NCBI RefSeq assembly: GCF_006715055.1
Contig: NZ_VFMN01000001.1
Coordinates: forward strand, 496,001-560,000
DNA from: Lapillicoccus jejuensis
Lineage (GTDB): Bacteria > Actinomycetota > Actinomycetes > Actinomycetales > Dermatophilaceae
Length of the DNA stretch: 64,000 nt
Direction of reading: 5' to 3'
Shown: positions 35,869-44,199 of the stretch, piece by piece
How positions within the stretch are numbered: position 1 is the first letter of the stretch
Layout of the letters: every line of letters starts with the position of its first letter
The notes under the pieces: model-generated
What the model saw: the letters and a program-made list of their open reading frames with translations, nothing else
Told to the model about the DNA's origin: nothing
Databases searched by the model: none
Program-made: the position numbers and the translations under genes

Positions 35869-35903
35869 GCGCGCCGGCGACCCGTGGGGGGTCGCCGGCG
35901 CGC
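35869..35903 (+). terminator. Terminator hairpin after the APC permease gene
   Basis: A 15-bp perfect stem (GCGCGCCGGCGACCC and complement) with loop GTGGG starts 13 bp after the stop codon. No T run follows, as is common in very GC-rich genomes. Confidence 0.78.
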
Positions 35904-36030
35904 TCGTGACACCGGGATGACAGTGCTGTCCGATTAGTGGCTTTCAAGCAGGAGGTCCGGGACCATCGAGGGGCGTCGTCCTCCCCCTCGTCCCGACGTC
36001 GCTCCCCTCCCCACCCCACCGGAGCCCTCC

Positions 36031-36629
36031 GTGCGCCGTCCCCCGCGCCCCCGCCCCCTCGTCGCCCTCGTCGCCCTCGTCGCCCTGGCCGCGCTCGTCG
36101 CGCTCGACGTCCCCGCCGCCCGGGCCACCACCTCCACCACCTCGGCACCCCCGGCGCAGCGCGAGACGCGCACGCTCGTCACGAGCGACTGCGCCGCCGC
36201 GGCGACCGGCGGCACCGGCACGACGACGACGACCACGCAGGTGCGCCGCCGCCGCTGGGTCCTCGACGCGACCGGTCAGTGGGTGCCCGCCCCGAGCTGG
36301 TCCCCGTGGCGGATCACCACGACGACGACCCGGGCGGCGAGACCGCGGAGTGCCCGCCCCCGGCCCCGCCCCCGGTGACCGTCGCGGTCTCCTGGTACGT
36401 CCAGGAAGGGGCCTGCCCGGGCGGGACCCCCGGCCCCGCGATCCTGTACGGCGTCTCGCAGGCCGGCCTGCACTGGTGGGTGGACGGCGTCGACGTGCTG
36501 GACGGGCTGGGCACGGTGGACGTCGTCCTGCCCCGCGGCCGGCACCTCGTCGAGGTGACCGCCGACCCGGGCATCGTCCTCGTCGGCCCGACGTCGGCCA
36601 CCTACGACGTGGGCGACCCCTGCGCCTGA
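36031..36629 (+). pseudogene. Secreted-protein gene with an apparent single-base frameshift
   Basis: From GTG 36031 (GGAG 6 nt upstream) the frame encodes a signal peptide (RPLVALVALVALAALVALDV, AARA cleavage), a Thr-rich stretch and VRRRRWVLDATGQWVPAPSW, then a stop at 36378. The -1 frame continues with PGGETAEC and VTVAVSWYVQEGACPGGTPG to a stop at 36627-36629. Codon third positions are uniformly G/C in the second frame from about 36330, whereas the first frame shows AGA and AGT there. Adding one C in the run at 36329-36331 joins them into 199 aa. This may be a sequencing error, a true pseudogene or slippage. Alternatively the GTG at 36375 starts a separate 84-aa gene overlapping by 4 bp. 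Function unknown. Confidence 0.6.
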
Positions 36630-36633
36630 CCGC

Positions 36634-38316
36634 TCACCGGCGTCGGACGACCCGCGTCTCGTCCCAGACCGGCTCCGGGGTCTCGACGACCCGGCCGTCG
36701 GAGCGGAAGACGAGGAAGCGGTCGAACCCGCGGGCGAACCACCGGTCGTGGGTGACCGCGACGACGGTGCCGTCGAAGGCCTCCAGGCCCTCCTCGAGCG
36801 CCTCGGCCGAGTCGAGGTCGAGGTTGTCGGTCGGCTCGTCGAGGAGCAGCAGGGTCGCCCCGGACAGCTCGAGCAGGAGGATCTGGAAGCGCGCCTGCTG
36901 ACCGCCGGAGAGCTGGTCGAAGTGCTGCTCCCCGGCGCGGGCCAGCTCGTAGCGGTCCAGCGCCCGGGCCGCCTCCTCGCGCGGCTTGCCGTCGCGGTGC
37001 TCGTCGCCGCGGTGCAGCACCTCGAGCAGGGTCCGCCCGAGCAGCGTCGGGTGGGCGTGGGTCTGGGCGAACCAGCCCGGCCGCACGCGCGACCCGAGCC
37101 GCACGACGCCGGTGTGCGCGACCGGGTCCGGGCGCACGTCGCCGACGGGCCGGTGCTCGCGGTCCGGGTCGCTGCCGCCGGCGGCGAGAAGCCGCAGGAA
37201 GTGCGACTTGCCGGAGCCGTTCGAGCCGAGCACGGCCACCCGCTCGCCGTACCAGACCTCGAGGTCGAAGGGCTGCATGAGGCCGGTCAGCTCGAGCCCC
37301 TGCGCGACGACTGCGCGCTTGGCCGTCCGACCGCCGCGCAGCCGCATCGTGACGTTCTGCTGGCGGGGCAGCTCCTCCGGCGGCCCGGCCTCGACGAACT
37401 TGGCGAGCCGGGTCTGCGCGGCCTGGTAGCGCGAGGCCATCCCGTCGTTGAAGGCCGACTTCGTCTTGTACATCAGGACGAGGGCCTTGAGCTTGGCGTA
37501 CTCCTCGTCCCACCGCTTGCGCAGCTCCTCGAGCCGGGCCATCCGGTCCACCCGCGCCTGGTGGTAGGTCGAGAAGGGGCCGGGGTGCACCCACAGCCGC
37601 GAGCCCGCCGCCCCCGGCTCGAGGGTGGCGACGCGGGTCGCGACCCGGCCGAGCAGCTCGCGGTCGTGGCTGATGAAGAGCACCGTCTTGGGCGAGGCGA
37701 CGAGCTGCTCCTCGAGCCACTGCTTGCCGGGGACGTCGAGGTAGTTGTCCGGCTCGTCGAGCAGCAGCACCTCCTCCGGCCCCCGCAGCAGGGCCTCGAG
37801 GACCAGCCGCTTCTGCTCGCCGCCCGACAGGGTGGTGACACCGCGCCACTGCGCCTTCTCCCACGGCACGCCGAGCGCGGCGACGGTGCAGGTGTCCCAC
37901 AGCGTCTCGGCCTCGTAACCGCCGGCGTCGCCCCAGTCGGCGAGCGCCTGGGCGTAGGCCATCTGGACCGCCTCGGTCTCCTGCTCCATCATCAGCAGCT
38001 CGGTGCGGTCGACCTCGGCGGCCGCGCGGCGGATCTTGTCCGGGGCGACGGTGAGCAGCAGGTCGCGCACGGTGGACTCGTCGCGCACCTGCCCGACGAA
38101 CTGACGCATGACGCCGAGACCGCCGCTGCGGGTGACCGCGCCCTCGTGGGGCACCAGGTCGCCGGAGACGATCCGGGTCAGCGTCGTCTTGCCGGCGCCG
38201 TTCGGTCCCACGAGCGCGACGCGCGCGCCCTCGCCGACGCGCAGCGAGACGTCGTCGAGCAGAGGAGTGCCGTCCGGCAGGGCGTAGCCGATCCCGGCCA
38301 GGTCCACGTGTCCCAC
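36634..38316 (-). CDS. ABC-F family ATPase (ribosome-associated type)
   Basis: A 560-aa soluble protein with two ABC domains and no membrane segments. First Walker A GPNGAGKT (37-44), signature LSGGEQKR, Walker B VLLLDEPDNYLD. Second Walker A GSNGSGKS, signature LSGGQQAR, Walker B LLLLDEPTDNLD. The linker between them is long and charged (RMARLEELRKRWDEEYAKL), as in ABC-F proteins that enter the ribosomal E site to relieve stalling or antibiotics. Subfamily and any resistance role cannot be assigned from motifs. GTG start; 70 bp separate it from truA upstream. Confidence 0.92.
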   Translation of the reverse strand: MGHVDLAGIGYALPDGTPLLDDVSLRVGEGARVALVGPNGAGKTTLTRIVSGDLVPHEGAVTRSGGLGVMRQFVGQVRDESTVRDLLLTVAPDKIRRAAAEVDRTELLMMEQETEAVQMAYAQALADWGDAGGYEAETLWDTCTVAALGVPWEKAQWRGVTTLSGGEQKRLVLEALLRGPEEVLLLDEPDNYLDVPGKQWLEEQLVASPKTVLFISHDRELLGRVATRVATLEPGAAGSRLWVHPGPFSTYHQARVDRMARLEELRKRWDEEYAKLKALVLMYKTKSAFNDGMASRYQAAQTRLAKFVEAGPPEELPRQQNVTMRLRGGRTAKRAVVAQGLELTGLMQPFDLEVWYGERVAVLGSNGSGKSHFLRLLAAGGSDPDREHRPVGDVRPDPVAHTGVVRLGSRVRPGWFAQTHAHPTLLGRTLLEVLHRGDEHRDGKPREEAARALDRYELARAGEQHFDQLSGGQQARFQILLLELSGATLLLLDEPTDNLDLDSAEALEEGLEAFDGTVVAVTHDRWFARGFDRFLVFRSDGRVVETPEPVWDETRVVRRR

Positions 38317-38386
38317 GACCGGTCAGTCTCACAGACGACGGGGCGCCCCGCCCACGGCATTTCGTCGGTGGTCGGCCGGGTCGCCC

Positions 38387-39238
38387 TCACAGCGTCCGTA
38401 CGGCGCGCGCCTCCCGCGCCCGGGCGGCCAGGTCACCGTCGGGCGGGTAGACGACCTCCTCGAGGCTGAGGCCGTGCGGCGGCATGACGACGACCCCGGT
38501 GTCCCGCACGCGGGCGCCGAGCACCCGGGCGGGCCAGCCGGTGGGTCTGCGCCCCTCCCCCACGGGCACGACGGCCCCGACGAGGGCGCGCACCATGGAG
38601 TGGCAGAACGCGTCGGCCACGACGGTGCCGACGAGGACGCCGTCGTCGTCGCGGGCCCAGCCGTAGGTCAGCAGGGTGCGCACGGTCGTCGCGCCCTCAC
38701 GGCGCCGGCAGAAGGCCGCGAAGTCGTGCAGCCCGAGCAGCGCCCGCGCCGCCTCGTCCATCGCGGCGACGTCGAGCGCTCGGCGGTGCCGCACCGTGTC
38801 CAGCCGGCGCAGCGGGTCGTGGAGCGAGTCGGGGTCGGCGAGCCGGTAGGCGTACCGGCGCGACGTCGCCGAGAAGCGGGCGTCGAAGCCCTCCGGGGCC
38901 GGTGCCGTCCGGCGGACGACGACGTCGGGCGGCAGCACCCCGGCGAGCCGGGTCACCGCGGCGTCCTGCGGTGCGCGGTCCGAGCGCCCCGGCAGCGCCG
39001 CCCAGGCCTCGGCGTCGACGTCGGCGTGGGCGACCTGCCCACGGGCGTGCACGCCGGCGTCCGTGCGCCCGGCGACGGTGAGCCGCACCGGGTCCGGGGC
39101 GCGCAGGACCGTCGTGAGGGCCTCGCCGAGGACCCCCTCGACGGTGCGCAGACCCGGCTGCGCCGCCCACCCGGCGAACCCGGTGCCGTCGTACGCAAGG
39201 TCGAGCCGGACCCGCAGGGTGGGGTCGCCGGCCGTCAC
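38387..39238 (-). CDS. truA: tRNA pseudouridine(38-40) synthase
   Basis: A 283-aa enzyme that isomerises uridines 38-40 in the tRNA anticodon arm. RLDLAYDGTGFAGWAAQPG opens the fold and GRTDAGVHARGQVAH contains catalytic Asp60. DPLRRLDTVRHRR and MVRALVGAVVPVGEGR are also family blocks. GTG start overlaps the DinB-like gene stop by 4 bp. In related genomes truA normally follows rplQ and precedes rplM; here two small genes intervene on one side and a 26-kb block on the other. Confidence 0.96.
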   Translation of the reverse strand: MTAGDPTLRVRLDLAYDGTGFAGWAAQPGLRTVEGVLGEALTTVLRAPDPVRLTVAGRTDAGVHARGQVAHADVDAEAWAALPGRSDRAPQDAAVTRLAGVLPPDVVVRRTAPAPEGFDARFSATSRRYAYRLADPDSLHDPLRRLDTVRHRRALDVAAMDEAARALLGLHDFAAFCRRREGATTVRTLLTYGWARDDDGVLVGTVVADAFCHSMVRALVGAVVPVGEGRRPTGWPARVLGARVRDTGVVVMPPHGLSLEEVVYPPDGDLAARAREARAVRTL

Positions 39239-39756
39239 CGCCGGTCGAGCAGCCCGCGCACGTAGGCGGCCTGGCCGACGTGCTGCGTGACGTCGCCGAG
39301 GACGCTGGCGACCCGGACGAGGACGGTGACCGGCGGGTCCCAGTCCTCGTCGACGACGCGCTCCCAGTCGTCACGGCCGAGCGCGCGCAGGAACGCCTCG
39401 GTGCGCTCGTGGACGGCGCGGTGGTAGTCCAGCAGCAGGTCGGCACCCACGCGGACGCGGGCGACCTCGTCGGCCGACATCCCGTAGCCGACCGCGTCAC
39501 CGACCCCGAGGTCGAAGCGCTCGGCGAAGCCGTCGTGCCAGGCCTGTCCGGCGTGGTCCTCCATCCCCAGCGCCTGCGCGGAGCCCGCGACGTGGTCGTC
39601 CTGGACCCGGCTGAGGTGCCACACCAACCAGCCGACGGGGTTGGCCTCGGCGTCCGGGCGCCAGGCGAGCGCGTCCTCGTCGAGGCCCTCGACGGCGGAG
39701 CGCACGAGCTCCGGCACCCGGCCGAAGGTCTCGAGGAACACGGTGGTGGCGTCCAT
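39235..39756 (-). CDS. DinB/DUF664-family protein
   Basis: ATG 39756 gives 173 aa. The upstream open frame is the shadow of the divergent gene. Four-helix-bundle pattern with ANPVGWLVWHLSRVQDDHVAG (His in the WHL motif) and VLGDVTQHVGQAAYVRGLL (second metal His). These are positions that bind a divalent metal in DinB-like thiol transferases such as mycothiol-dependent enzymes. The enzymatic role is not proven for this subgroup. Translationally coupled to truA. Its -10 box overlaps that of the divergent DUF2087 gene. Confidence 0.87.
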   Translation of the reverse strand: MDATTVFLETFGRVPELVRSAVEGLDEDALAWRPDAEANPVGWLVWHLSRVQDDHVAGSAQALGMEDHAGQAWHDGFAERFDLGVGDAVGYGMSADEVARVRVGADLLLDYHRAVHERTEAFLRALGRDDWERVVDEDWDPPVTVLVRVASVLGDVTQHVGQAAYVRGLLDRR

Positions 39757-39763
39757 GTCCTCC

Positions 39764-39773
39764 ACCGTATCGT
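39764..39773. promoter_or_regulatory. Overlapping divergent -10 boxes
   Basis: The spacer between the two start codons is only 25 bp. Plus-strand TATCGT (39768-39773) lies 8 nt before the DUF2087 GTG and minus-strand TACGGT (complement at 39764-39769) lies 7 nt before the DinB-like ATG. Both transcripts would be leaderless and the two polymerases could not bind at once. Confidence 0.5.
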
Positions 39774-39781
39774 CGCCGTCC

Positions 39782-40081
39782 GTGGACCGCCCCCGCCTCG
39801 AGCACGCCCAGCAGGACCGGGACCGGGTACTCGCCGCGTTCCTCGCCCCCGACGGGTCCCTGCGCGACATCCCCACGCGGATCGGCAAGCGGCTGGTCGT
39901 CCTCGACCACCTCGCCCAGCGCTTCGCCATCGGCCGCACCTACGAGGAGAGCACCGTCAACGCGGTGCTGCGAGCGTTCCACCCCGACGTCGCGGCGCTG
40001 CGCCGCTACCTCGTCGAGGAGGGCTTCCTCGAGCGCCGCGACGGGCGCTACTGGCGCGCCGGCGGCACCGTCGAGCTCTAG
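39782..40081 (+). CDS. DUF2087-domain protein
   Basis: A 99-aa protein from GTG 39782. The conserved core is DIPTRIGKRLVVLDHLAQRF followed by TYEESTVNAVLRAFHPDVAALRRYLVEEGFLERRDGRYWR, which reads like a winged-helix DNA-binding fold and is diagnostic of DUF2087. Members occur alone or fused to HTH regulators, and the function is not established. It ends at a bidirectional hairpin shared with rplQ. Confidence 0.88.
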   Translation: MDRPRLEHAQQDRDRVLAAFLAPDGSLRDIPTRIGKRLVVLDHLAQRFAIGRTYEESTVNAVLRAFHPDVAALRRYLVEEGFLERRDGRYWRAGGTVEL

Positions 40082-40087
40082 ACGCGG

Positions 40088-40121
40088 CGACGCCCCGCCC
40101 GGTGACCCGGGCGGGGCGTCG
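40088..40121. terminator. Bidirectional terminator between DUF2087 gene and rplQ
   Basis: Perfect 15-bp stem (CGACGCCCCGCCCGG and complement) with a TGAC loop, located 6 bp after the DUF2087 stop and 17 bp after the rplQ stop, so it can end transcription from both sides. Confidence 0.82.
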
Positions 40122-40138
40122 TCGTCGTGCGGAGCGTG

Positions 40139-40837
40139 TCAGCCCTCGCTGCCGGCCTTGGTGAAGCCGGCCTTCTCGGCGGACTCGGCCGTGTCGAAGT
40201 AGACCTCGGCCACGGTCTGGGCGAACCACTGACCGTCGGGCTCGTGGTACTTCATCGAGTCCTTGTTGCCCTTGACGGGGTAGCCCTCGGGGGCGGAGCC
40301 GTCCTCGAGCGGGGCGGCCGAGCCCTCGCCGTACTCGGTCGCCTCGGCGTCCTGCGGGGCGCCCGGCGCCTCGGCGGCGGCCTCGTCGACCTGCGCCTCG
40401 GTGACGGGGGCGTCCTGCGTGGTGGCCGCGCGACGGGTGGCCGCCTCGGCCTCCTTCACGGCCGCCTGCTTGGCCGACAGCGGCTCGCGGACGAGCTCGA
40501 TGACGGCCATGGGGGCGTTGTCACCCTTGCGGGGACCCACCTTGGTGATGCGGGTGTAGCCACCGGGGCGCTGCTCCATGTCGGGAGCGATCTCGGTGAA
40601 GAGGCGGTGGACGACACCCTTGTCCCGCACGACGGTCAGCACGCGACGACGCGAGTGCAGGTCGCCGCGCTTGGCGAAGGTGATGAGCCGCTCGGCCAGC
40701 GGGCGCAGCCGCTTCGCCTTGGCCTCGGTGGTCGTGATCTGGTCGTGCTCGAACAGCGCGGTGGCGAGGTTCGCCAGCATGAGCCGCTCGTGCGCGGGAC
40801 CGCCACCGAGACGGGGGCCCTTGGTGGGCGTGGGCAT
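40139..40837 (-). CDS. rplQ: Large-subunit ribosomal protein bL17 with a C-terminal extra domain
   Basis: A 232-aa protein, nearly twice the usual 117-130. Residues 1-121 are normal L17 ([20 protein letters not shown]). Residues 122-184 are an Ala/Glu-rich linker. Residues 185-229 form a second module: [20 protein letters not shown] followed by [20 protein letters not shown]. This motif (KGN-x-x-S-x-x-YH-x-P, T-x-AE-x-x-F, A-x-x-AGF) matches the short 'sunset'-type domain found on assorted actinobacterial proteins, whose function is unknown to me. Last gene of the alpha operon. Confidence 0.96.
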   Translation of the reverse strand: MPTPTKGPRLGGGPAHERLMLANLATALFEHDQITTTEAKAKRLRPLAERLITFAKRGDLHSRRRVLTVVRDKGVVHRLFTEIAPDMEQRPGGYTRITKVGPRKGDNAPMAVIELVREPLSAKQAAVKEAEAATRRAATTQDAPVTEAQVDEAAAEAPGAPQDAEATEYGEGSAAPLEDGSAPEGYPVKGNKDSMKYHEPDGQWFAQTVAEVYFDTAESAEKAGFTKAGSEG

Positions 40838-40887
40838 GGGTTACTCCTGTTACCGAAGGTCTGGGGACGAGGTCGGGGGAAGGCGCG

Positions 40888-41925
40888 TCAGAGCTGCTCG
40901 TCCTCGGCGAAGGCGCGGCCGTCGTCCGAGGCGTCGTAGTCGTCGTCGTCGCCGTAGCCGTCGACGATGGCGCTGGGGTCGAACCCGGGCGGGCTGTCCT
41001 TGAGGGCCAGACCCATGCCGACGAGCTTGGCCTTGACCTCGTCGATCGACTTCGCACCGAAGTTGCGGATGTCGAGCAGGTCGGCCTCGCTGCGGCCGAC
41101 CAGCTCGCCGACCGTGTGGATGCCCTCGCGCTTGAGGCAGTTGTAGGACCGGACCGTGAGGTCGAGGTCCTCGATGGGCAGCGCGAGGTCGGCGGCCAGG
41201 GCGGCGTCCGTCGGCGACGGGCCCATGTCGATGCCCTCGGCCTCGACGTTGAGCTCGCGGACGAGGCCGAAGAGCTCCACCAGCGTCTTGCCGGCCGAGG
41301 CCATGGCGTCGCGCGGGAGGATCGAGTTCTTGGTCTCGACGTCGACGACGAGCTTGTCGAAGTCGGTGCGCTGCTCGACGCGGGTGGCCTCGACGGCGTA
41401 CTTGACCATGAGCACCGGGCTGTAGATCGAGTCGACCGGGATGCGGCCGATCTCGGCGTCGCCCGACTTGTTCTGCGCGGCCGAGACGTAGCCGCGACCG
41501 CGCTCGACGGTCAGCTCCATCTCGATCTTGCCCTTGCCGTTGAGCGTCGCGATGTGCAGGTCGGGGTTGTGCACCTCGACACCGGCCGGGGGCTGGATGT
41601 CGGCGGCGGTGACGTCGCCGGGGCCCTGCTTGCGCAGGTACATCACGACCGGCTCGTCGTGCTCGGAGGAGACGACGAGGGTCTTGAGGTTGAGGATGAC
41701 CTCGGTGACGTCCTCCTTGCAGCCCGGGATGGTCTGGAACTCGTGGAGGACACCGTCGATGCGGATCGAGGTGACGGCCGCGCCCGGGATGCTCGAGAGC
41801 AGGGTGCGGCGCAGGGTGTTGCCGAGCGTGTAGCCGAAGCCGGGCTCGAGCGGCTCGATCGTGAAACGGCTGCGGTTCTCGCTGACCGTCTCCTCGGAGA
41901 GCACGGGACGCTGTGCGATGAGCAC
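40888..41925 (-). CDS. rpoA: RNA polymerase alpha subunit
   Basis: GTG 41925 with AAGGAAG upstream gives 345 aa ([21 protein letters not shown]). The long frame to 42039 is rejected as low complexity. The N-terminal domain ([20 protein letters not shown]) dimerises and binds beta/beta', and the C-terminal domain ([39 protein letters not shown]) binds promoter DNA and activators. The tail is strongly acidic ([20 protein letters not shown]). 50 bp separate it from rplQ. Confidence 0.98.
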   Translation of the reverse strand: MLIAQRPVLSEETVSENRSRFTIEPLEPGFGYTLGNTLRRTLLSSIPGAAVTSIRIDGVLHEFQTIPGCKEDVTEVILNLKTLVVSSEHDEPVVMYLRKQGPGDVTAADIQPPAGVEVHNPDLHIATLNGKGKIEMELTVERGRGYVSAAQNKSGDAEIGRIPVDSIYSPVLMVKYAVEATRVEQRTDFDKLVVDVETKNSILPRDAMASAGKTLVELFGLVRELNVEAEGIDMGPSPTDAALAADLALPIEDLDLTVRSYNCLKREGIHTVGELVGRSEADLLDIRNFGAKSIDEVKAKLVGMGLALKDSPPGFDPSAIVDGYGDDDDYDASDDGRAFAEDEQL

Positions 41926-42052
41926 TGTTCTTCTTCCTTCCCACGGCGACCGCCATATGACGCCGTGTGCGACACCGCCCCCGCTCGGTCCGGGGGGCGG
42001 CGGGTGACCACCGCGCGCCGTGCGCCCCGGGGGGCGCACGGCACGTCGGGGG

Positions 42053-42661
42053 TCAGTTCTTCGAGTAGTACTCGATGATGAGCTGCTCGGTGAGGACCGT
42101 GTCGATCTGGGCCCGGGTCGGCAGCTGGTGGATGAGGATCTGCAGCGTGCCCTCGACGACCTGCATCCAGGCCGGGATCGGGCGCTCGCCGTACGTCTGG
42201 CGGGCCAGCTCGAACGGGAAGGTGCTGCGGCTCTGCTCGCGCACGGTGACGATGTCGAACTGCTCCACGCGGTACGACGGGACGTCGACGCGGTGGCCGT
42301 TGACCTCGAAGTGGCCGTGCGTGACGAGCTGGCGGGCCGCCCGGCGGGTGCGGGCGAGGCCGGCGCGGTACACGACGTTGTCGAGGCGCGACTCGAGGAT
42401 GGTCAGCAGGTTGTCGCCCGACTTGCCGGGGCGGTTGGCCGCCTCCTTGTAGTAGCGGACGAACTGCTTCTCCATGACGCCGTAGGTGAAGCGGGCCTTC
42501 TGCTTCTCCTGCAGCTGGGTCAGGTACTCCTTCTCCTGGATCCGGCGGCGGCCGTGCTGGCCGGGCGGGAAGGGACGGAGGTCGAAGTTCTTGTCGCCGC
42601 CGACGAGGTCGACCTTGAGCCGTCGGGACTTCTTGGTGATGGGGCCGGTGTAGCGGGCCAT
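42053..42661 (-). CDS. rpsD: Small-subunit ribosomal protein uS4
   Basis: A 202-aa primary 16S rRNA binder. [13 protein letters not shown] and the S4 RNA-binding domain ([37 protein letters not shown]) are intact. The N-terminus has no cysteine cluster, so it is the zinc-free form. Lies between rpsK and rpoA in the standard alpha operon order. Confidence 0.98.
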   Translation of the reverse strand: MARYTGPITKKSRRLKVDLVGGDKNFDLRPFPPGQHGRRRIQEKEYLTQLQEKQKARFTYGVMEKQFVRYYKEAANRPGKSGDNLLTILESRLDNVVYRAGLARTRRAARQLVTHGHFEVNGHRVDVPSYRVEQFDIVTVREQSRSTFPFELARQTYGERPIPAWMQVVEGTLQILIHQLPTRAQIDTVLTEQLIIEYYSKN

Positions 42662-42689
42662 GGCTTAGTCCTTGTCTCCGGGTCGGGCG

Positions 42690-43097
42690 TCAGACGCGAC
42701 GGCGCTTGGGCGGGCGGACGCCGTTGTGCGGCGAGGGCGTGACGTCGCTGATCGCGCCGACCTCGAGGCCGGTCGCGGTGAGCGAGCGGATCGCGGTCTC
42801 GCGACCGGAGCCGGGGCCCTTGACGAAGACGTCGACCTTGCGCATGCCGTGCTCCATGGCGCGGCGGGCGGCGGCCTCGGCGGCCATCTGCGCCGCGAAC
42901 GGCGTCGACTTGCGCGAGCCCTTAAAGCCGACCTGGCCGGCGGAGGCCCACGAGATCACGGCCCCGGTCGGGTCGGTGATCGAGATGATCGTGTTGTTGA
43001 ACGTGCTCTTGATGTGGGCGTGCCCGTGAGCGACGTTCTTCTTCTCCTTGCGGCGGACCTTCTTGGCCCCGGCCGCAGCACGCTTCTGCGGAGGCAT
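42690..43097 (-). CDS. rpsK: Small-subunit ribosomal protein uS11
   Basis: A 135-aa platform protein with the conserved [18 protein letters not shown] and the C-terminal [17 protein letters not shown] overlaps the rpsM stop by 1 bp (TAATG), so translation is coupled. Confidence 0.98.
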   Translation of the reverse strand: MPPQKRAAAGAKKVRRKEKKNVAHGHAHIKSTFNNTIISITDPTGAVISWASAGQVGFKGSRKSTPFAAQMAAEAAARRAMEHGMRKVDVFVKGPGSGRETAIRSLTATGLEVGAISDVTPSPHNGVRPPKRRRV

Positions 43098-43474
43098 TAC
43101 TTACCAACCTTCTTCTTGCCGGCGACGGTGCGCTTCGGACCCTTGCGGGTGCGCGCGTTGGTCTTGGTCCGCTGACCGCGCACGGGCAGGCCACGGCGGT
43201 GCCGCAGGCCCTCGTACGAACCGATCTCGACCTTGCGACGGATGTCGGCGGCGACCTCGCGCCGCAGGTCACCCTCGATGCGGAAGTTGCCCTCGATGAA
43301 GTCGCGCAGCGCGACGAGGTCGCGCTCCTCGAGGTCCTTCACGCGCGTGTCCGGGTTGACGCCGGTGGCCGCGAGCGCCTGCTGCGACCGGGTACGACCC
43401 ACTCCGAAGATGTAGGTCAGGGCGACCTCGACGCGCTTGTCGCGCGGGAGGTCGACACCAACGAGACGTGCCAT
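43097..43474 (-). CDS. rpsM: Small-subunit ribosomal protein uS13
   Basis: A 125-aa head protein contacting the P-site tRNA and the 50S bridge. [33 protein letters not shown] and the basic tail ending GKKKVGK are typical. Preceded by a 239-bp spacer after rpmJ that is GC-rich with no gene seen. Confidence 0.98.
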   Translation of the reverse strand: MARLVGVDLPRDKRVEVALTYIFGVGRTRSQQALAATGVNPDTRVKDLEERDLVALRDFIEGNFRIEGDLRREVAADIRRKVEIGSYEGLRHRRGLPVRGQRTKTNARTRKGPKRTVAGKKKVGK

Positions 43475-43713
43475 GGTGGAGCTTCTCCTGTCGGGATCCG
43501 GAGGTCTGGGGCAAGCACCGGTCCGGCCGACGCCGCACCCTGTCGGGCTGCGGGTCCGGCCCCGCTCTCGGGGCCTGTCCGGTCCCCGGCCTCCGGGCCG
43601 GGGGTGACGTCCTGGGCCGGCGTTGCCGGTCCGCAGGGGTCGGGTGCTGCGCTATCTGGTGGTGCTGCGCGTGTCGGGAGTCCGGCGACGCGTGCGTGGT
43701 GCGGTGCTTCTGG

Positions 43714-43827
43714 TCAGCCCTGGCGCTGCTTGTGGCGCAGGTTCTCGCAGATCACCATGACCCGGCCGTTGCGGCGGATCACCTTGCACTTGTCGCAGAT
43801 CTTCTTGACGCTGGGCTGGACCTTCAT
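43714..43827 (-). CDS. rpmJ: Large-subunit ribosomal protein bL36
   Basis: A 37-aa protein read from ATG 43827: [20 protein letters not shown] onward. Zinc ligands Cys11, Cys14, Cys27 and His32 are all present, so this is the zinc-binding form rather than the zinc-free paralogue used in zinc starvation. 34 bp downstream of infA, in the usual order. Confidence 0.96.
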   Translation of the reverse strand: MKVQPSVKKICDKCKVIRRNGRVMVICENLRHKQRQG

Positions 43828-43861
43828 CTGCCTGCTTCTCGTCGATTCTGCGGGGTGGGGC

Positions 43862-44083
43862 TCAGCGGTAGCGGAAGACGATACGGCCGCGGTCGAGGTC
43901 GTACGGCGAGAGCTCGACCACCACGCGGTCCTCGGGGAGGATCCGGATGTAGTGCTGTCGCATCTTGCCCGAGATGTGGGCGAGCACCTTGTGACCGTTC
44001 GAGAGCTCCACGCGGAACATCGCGTTCGGGAGCGCCTCCACGATCGTGCCCTCAATCTCGATGACACCGTCCTTCTTGGCCAT
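43862..44083 (-). CDS. infA: Translation initiation factor IF-1
   Basis: ATG 44083 follows GGAGG and gives 73 aa ([20 protein letters not shown]), the exact family length. A single OB-fold with [20 protein letters not shown] and [20 protein letters not shown] binds the ribosomal A site during initiation. An upstream extension of 23 codons in frame is not conserved. The 116-bp spacer to map may hold a promoter (TAACAT, complement at 44159-44164). Confidence 0.98.
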   Translation of the reverse strand: MAKKDGVIEIEGTIVEALPNAMFRVELSNGHKVLAHISGKMRQHYIRILPEDRVVVELSPYDLDRGRIVFRYR

Positions 44084-44127
44084 GTCCTCCGTCAATCCGT
44101 CGAGTGCGTGCTCAGGACAACGAAACC

Positions 44128-44150
44128 GGGTGTCGGAGCACACGACACCC
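44128..44150. promoter_or_regulatory. Inverted repeat in the infA leader
   Basis: GGGTGTCG and CGACACCC (8-bp arms, 7-nt loop) lie 45-67 bp before the infA ATG, downstream of the possible -10. Either an mRNA hairpin or a protein site. Confidence 0.4.
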
Positions 44151-44199
44151 AACGGACCATGTTACGGGAGGGCCCGCGCCCCGACCTAATCGGCCGGGC

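Noticed and set aside
36375-36629. Separate 84-aa gene starting at GTG 36375
   Set aside because: Possible because of the 4-bp overlap, but the frame is already coding-like from about 36330 and the protein would lack an export signal while its cysteines suggest secretion. Kept as the alternative to a frameshift.
43475-43713. Possible small gene or RNA between rpmJ and rpsM
   Set aside because: No open frame with a ribosome site and family resemblance, and no tRNA-like cloverleaf was seen. Treated as a spacer.
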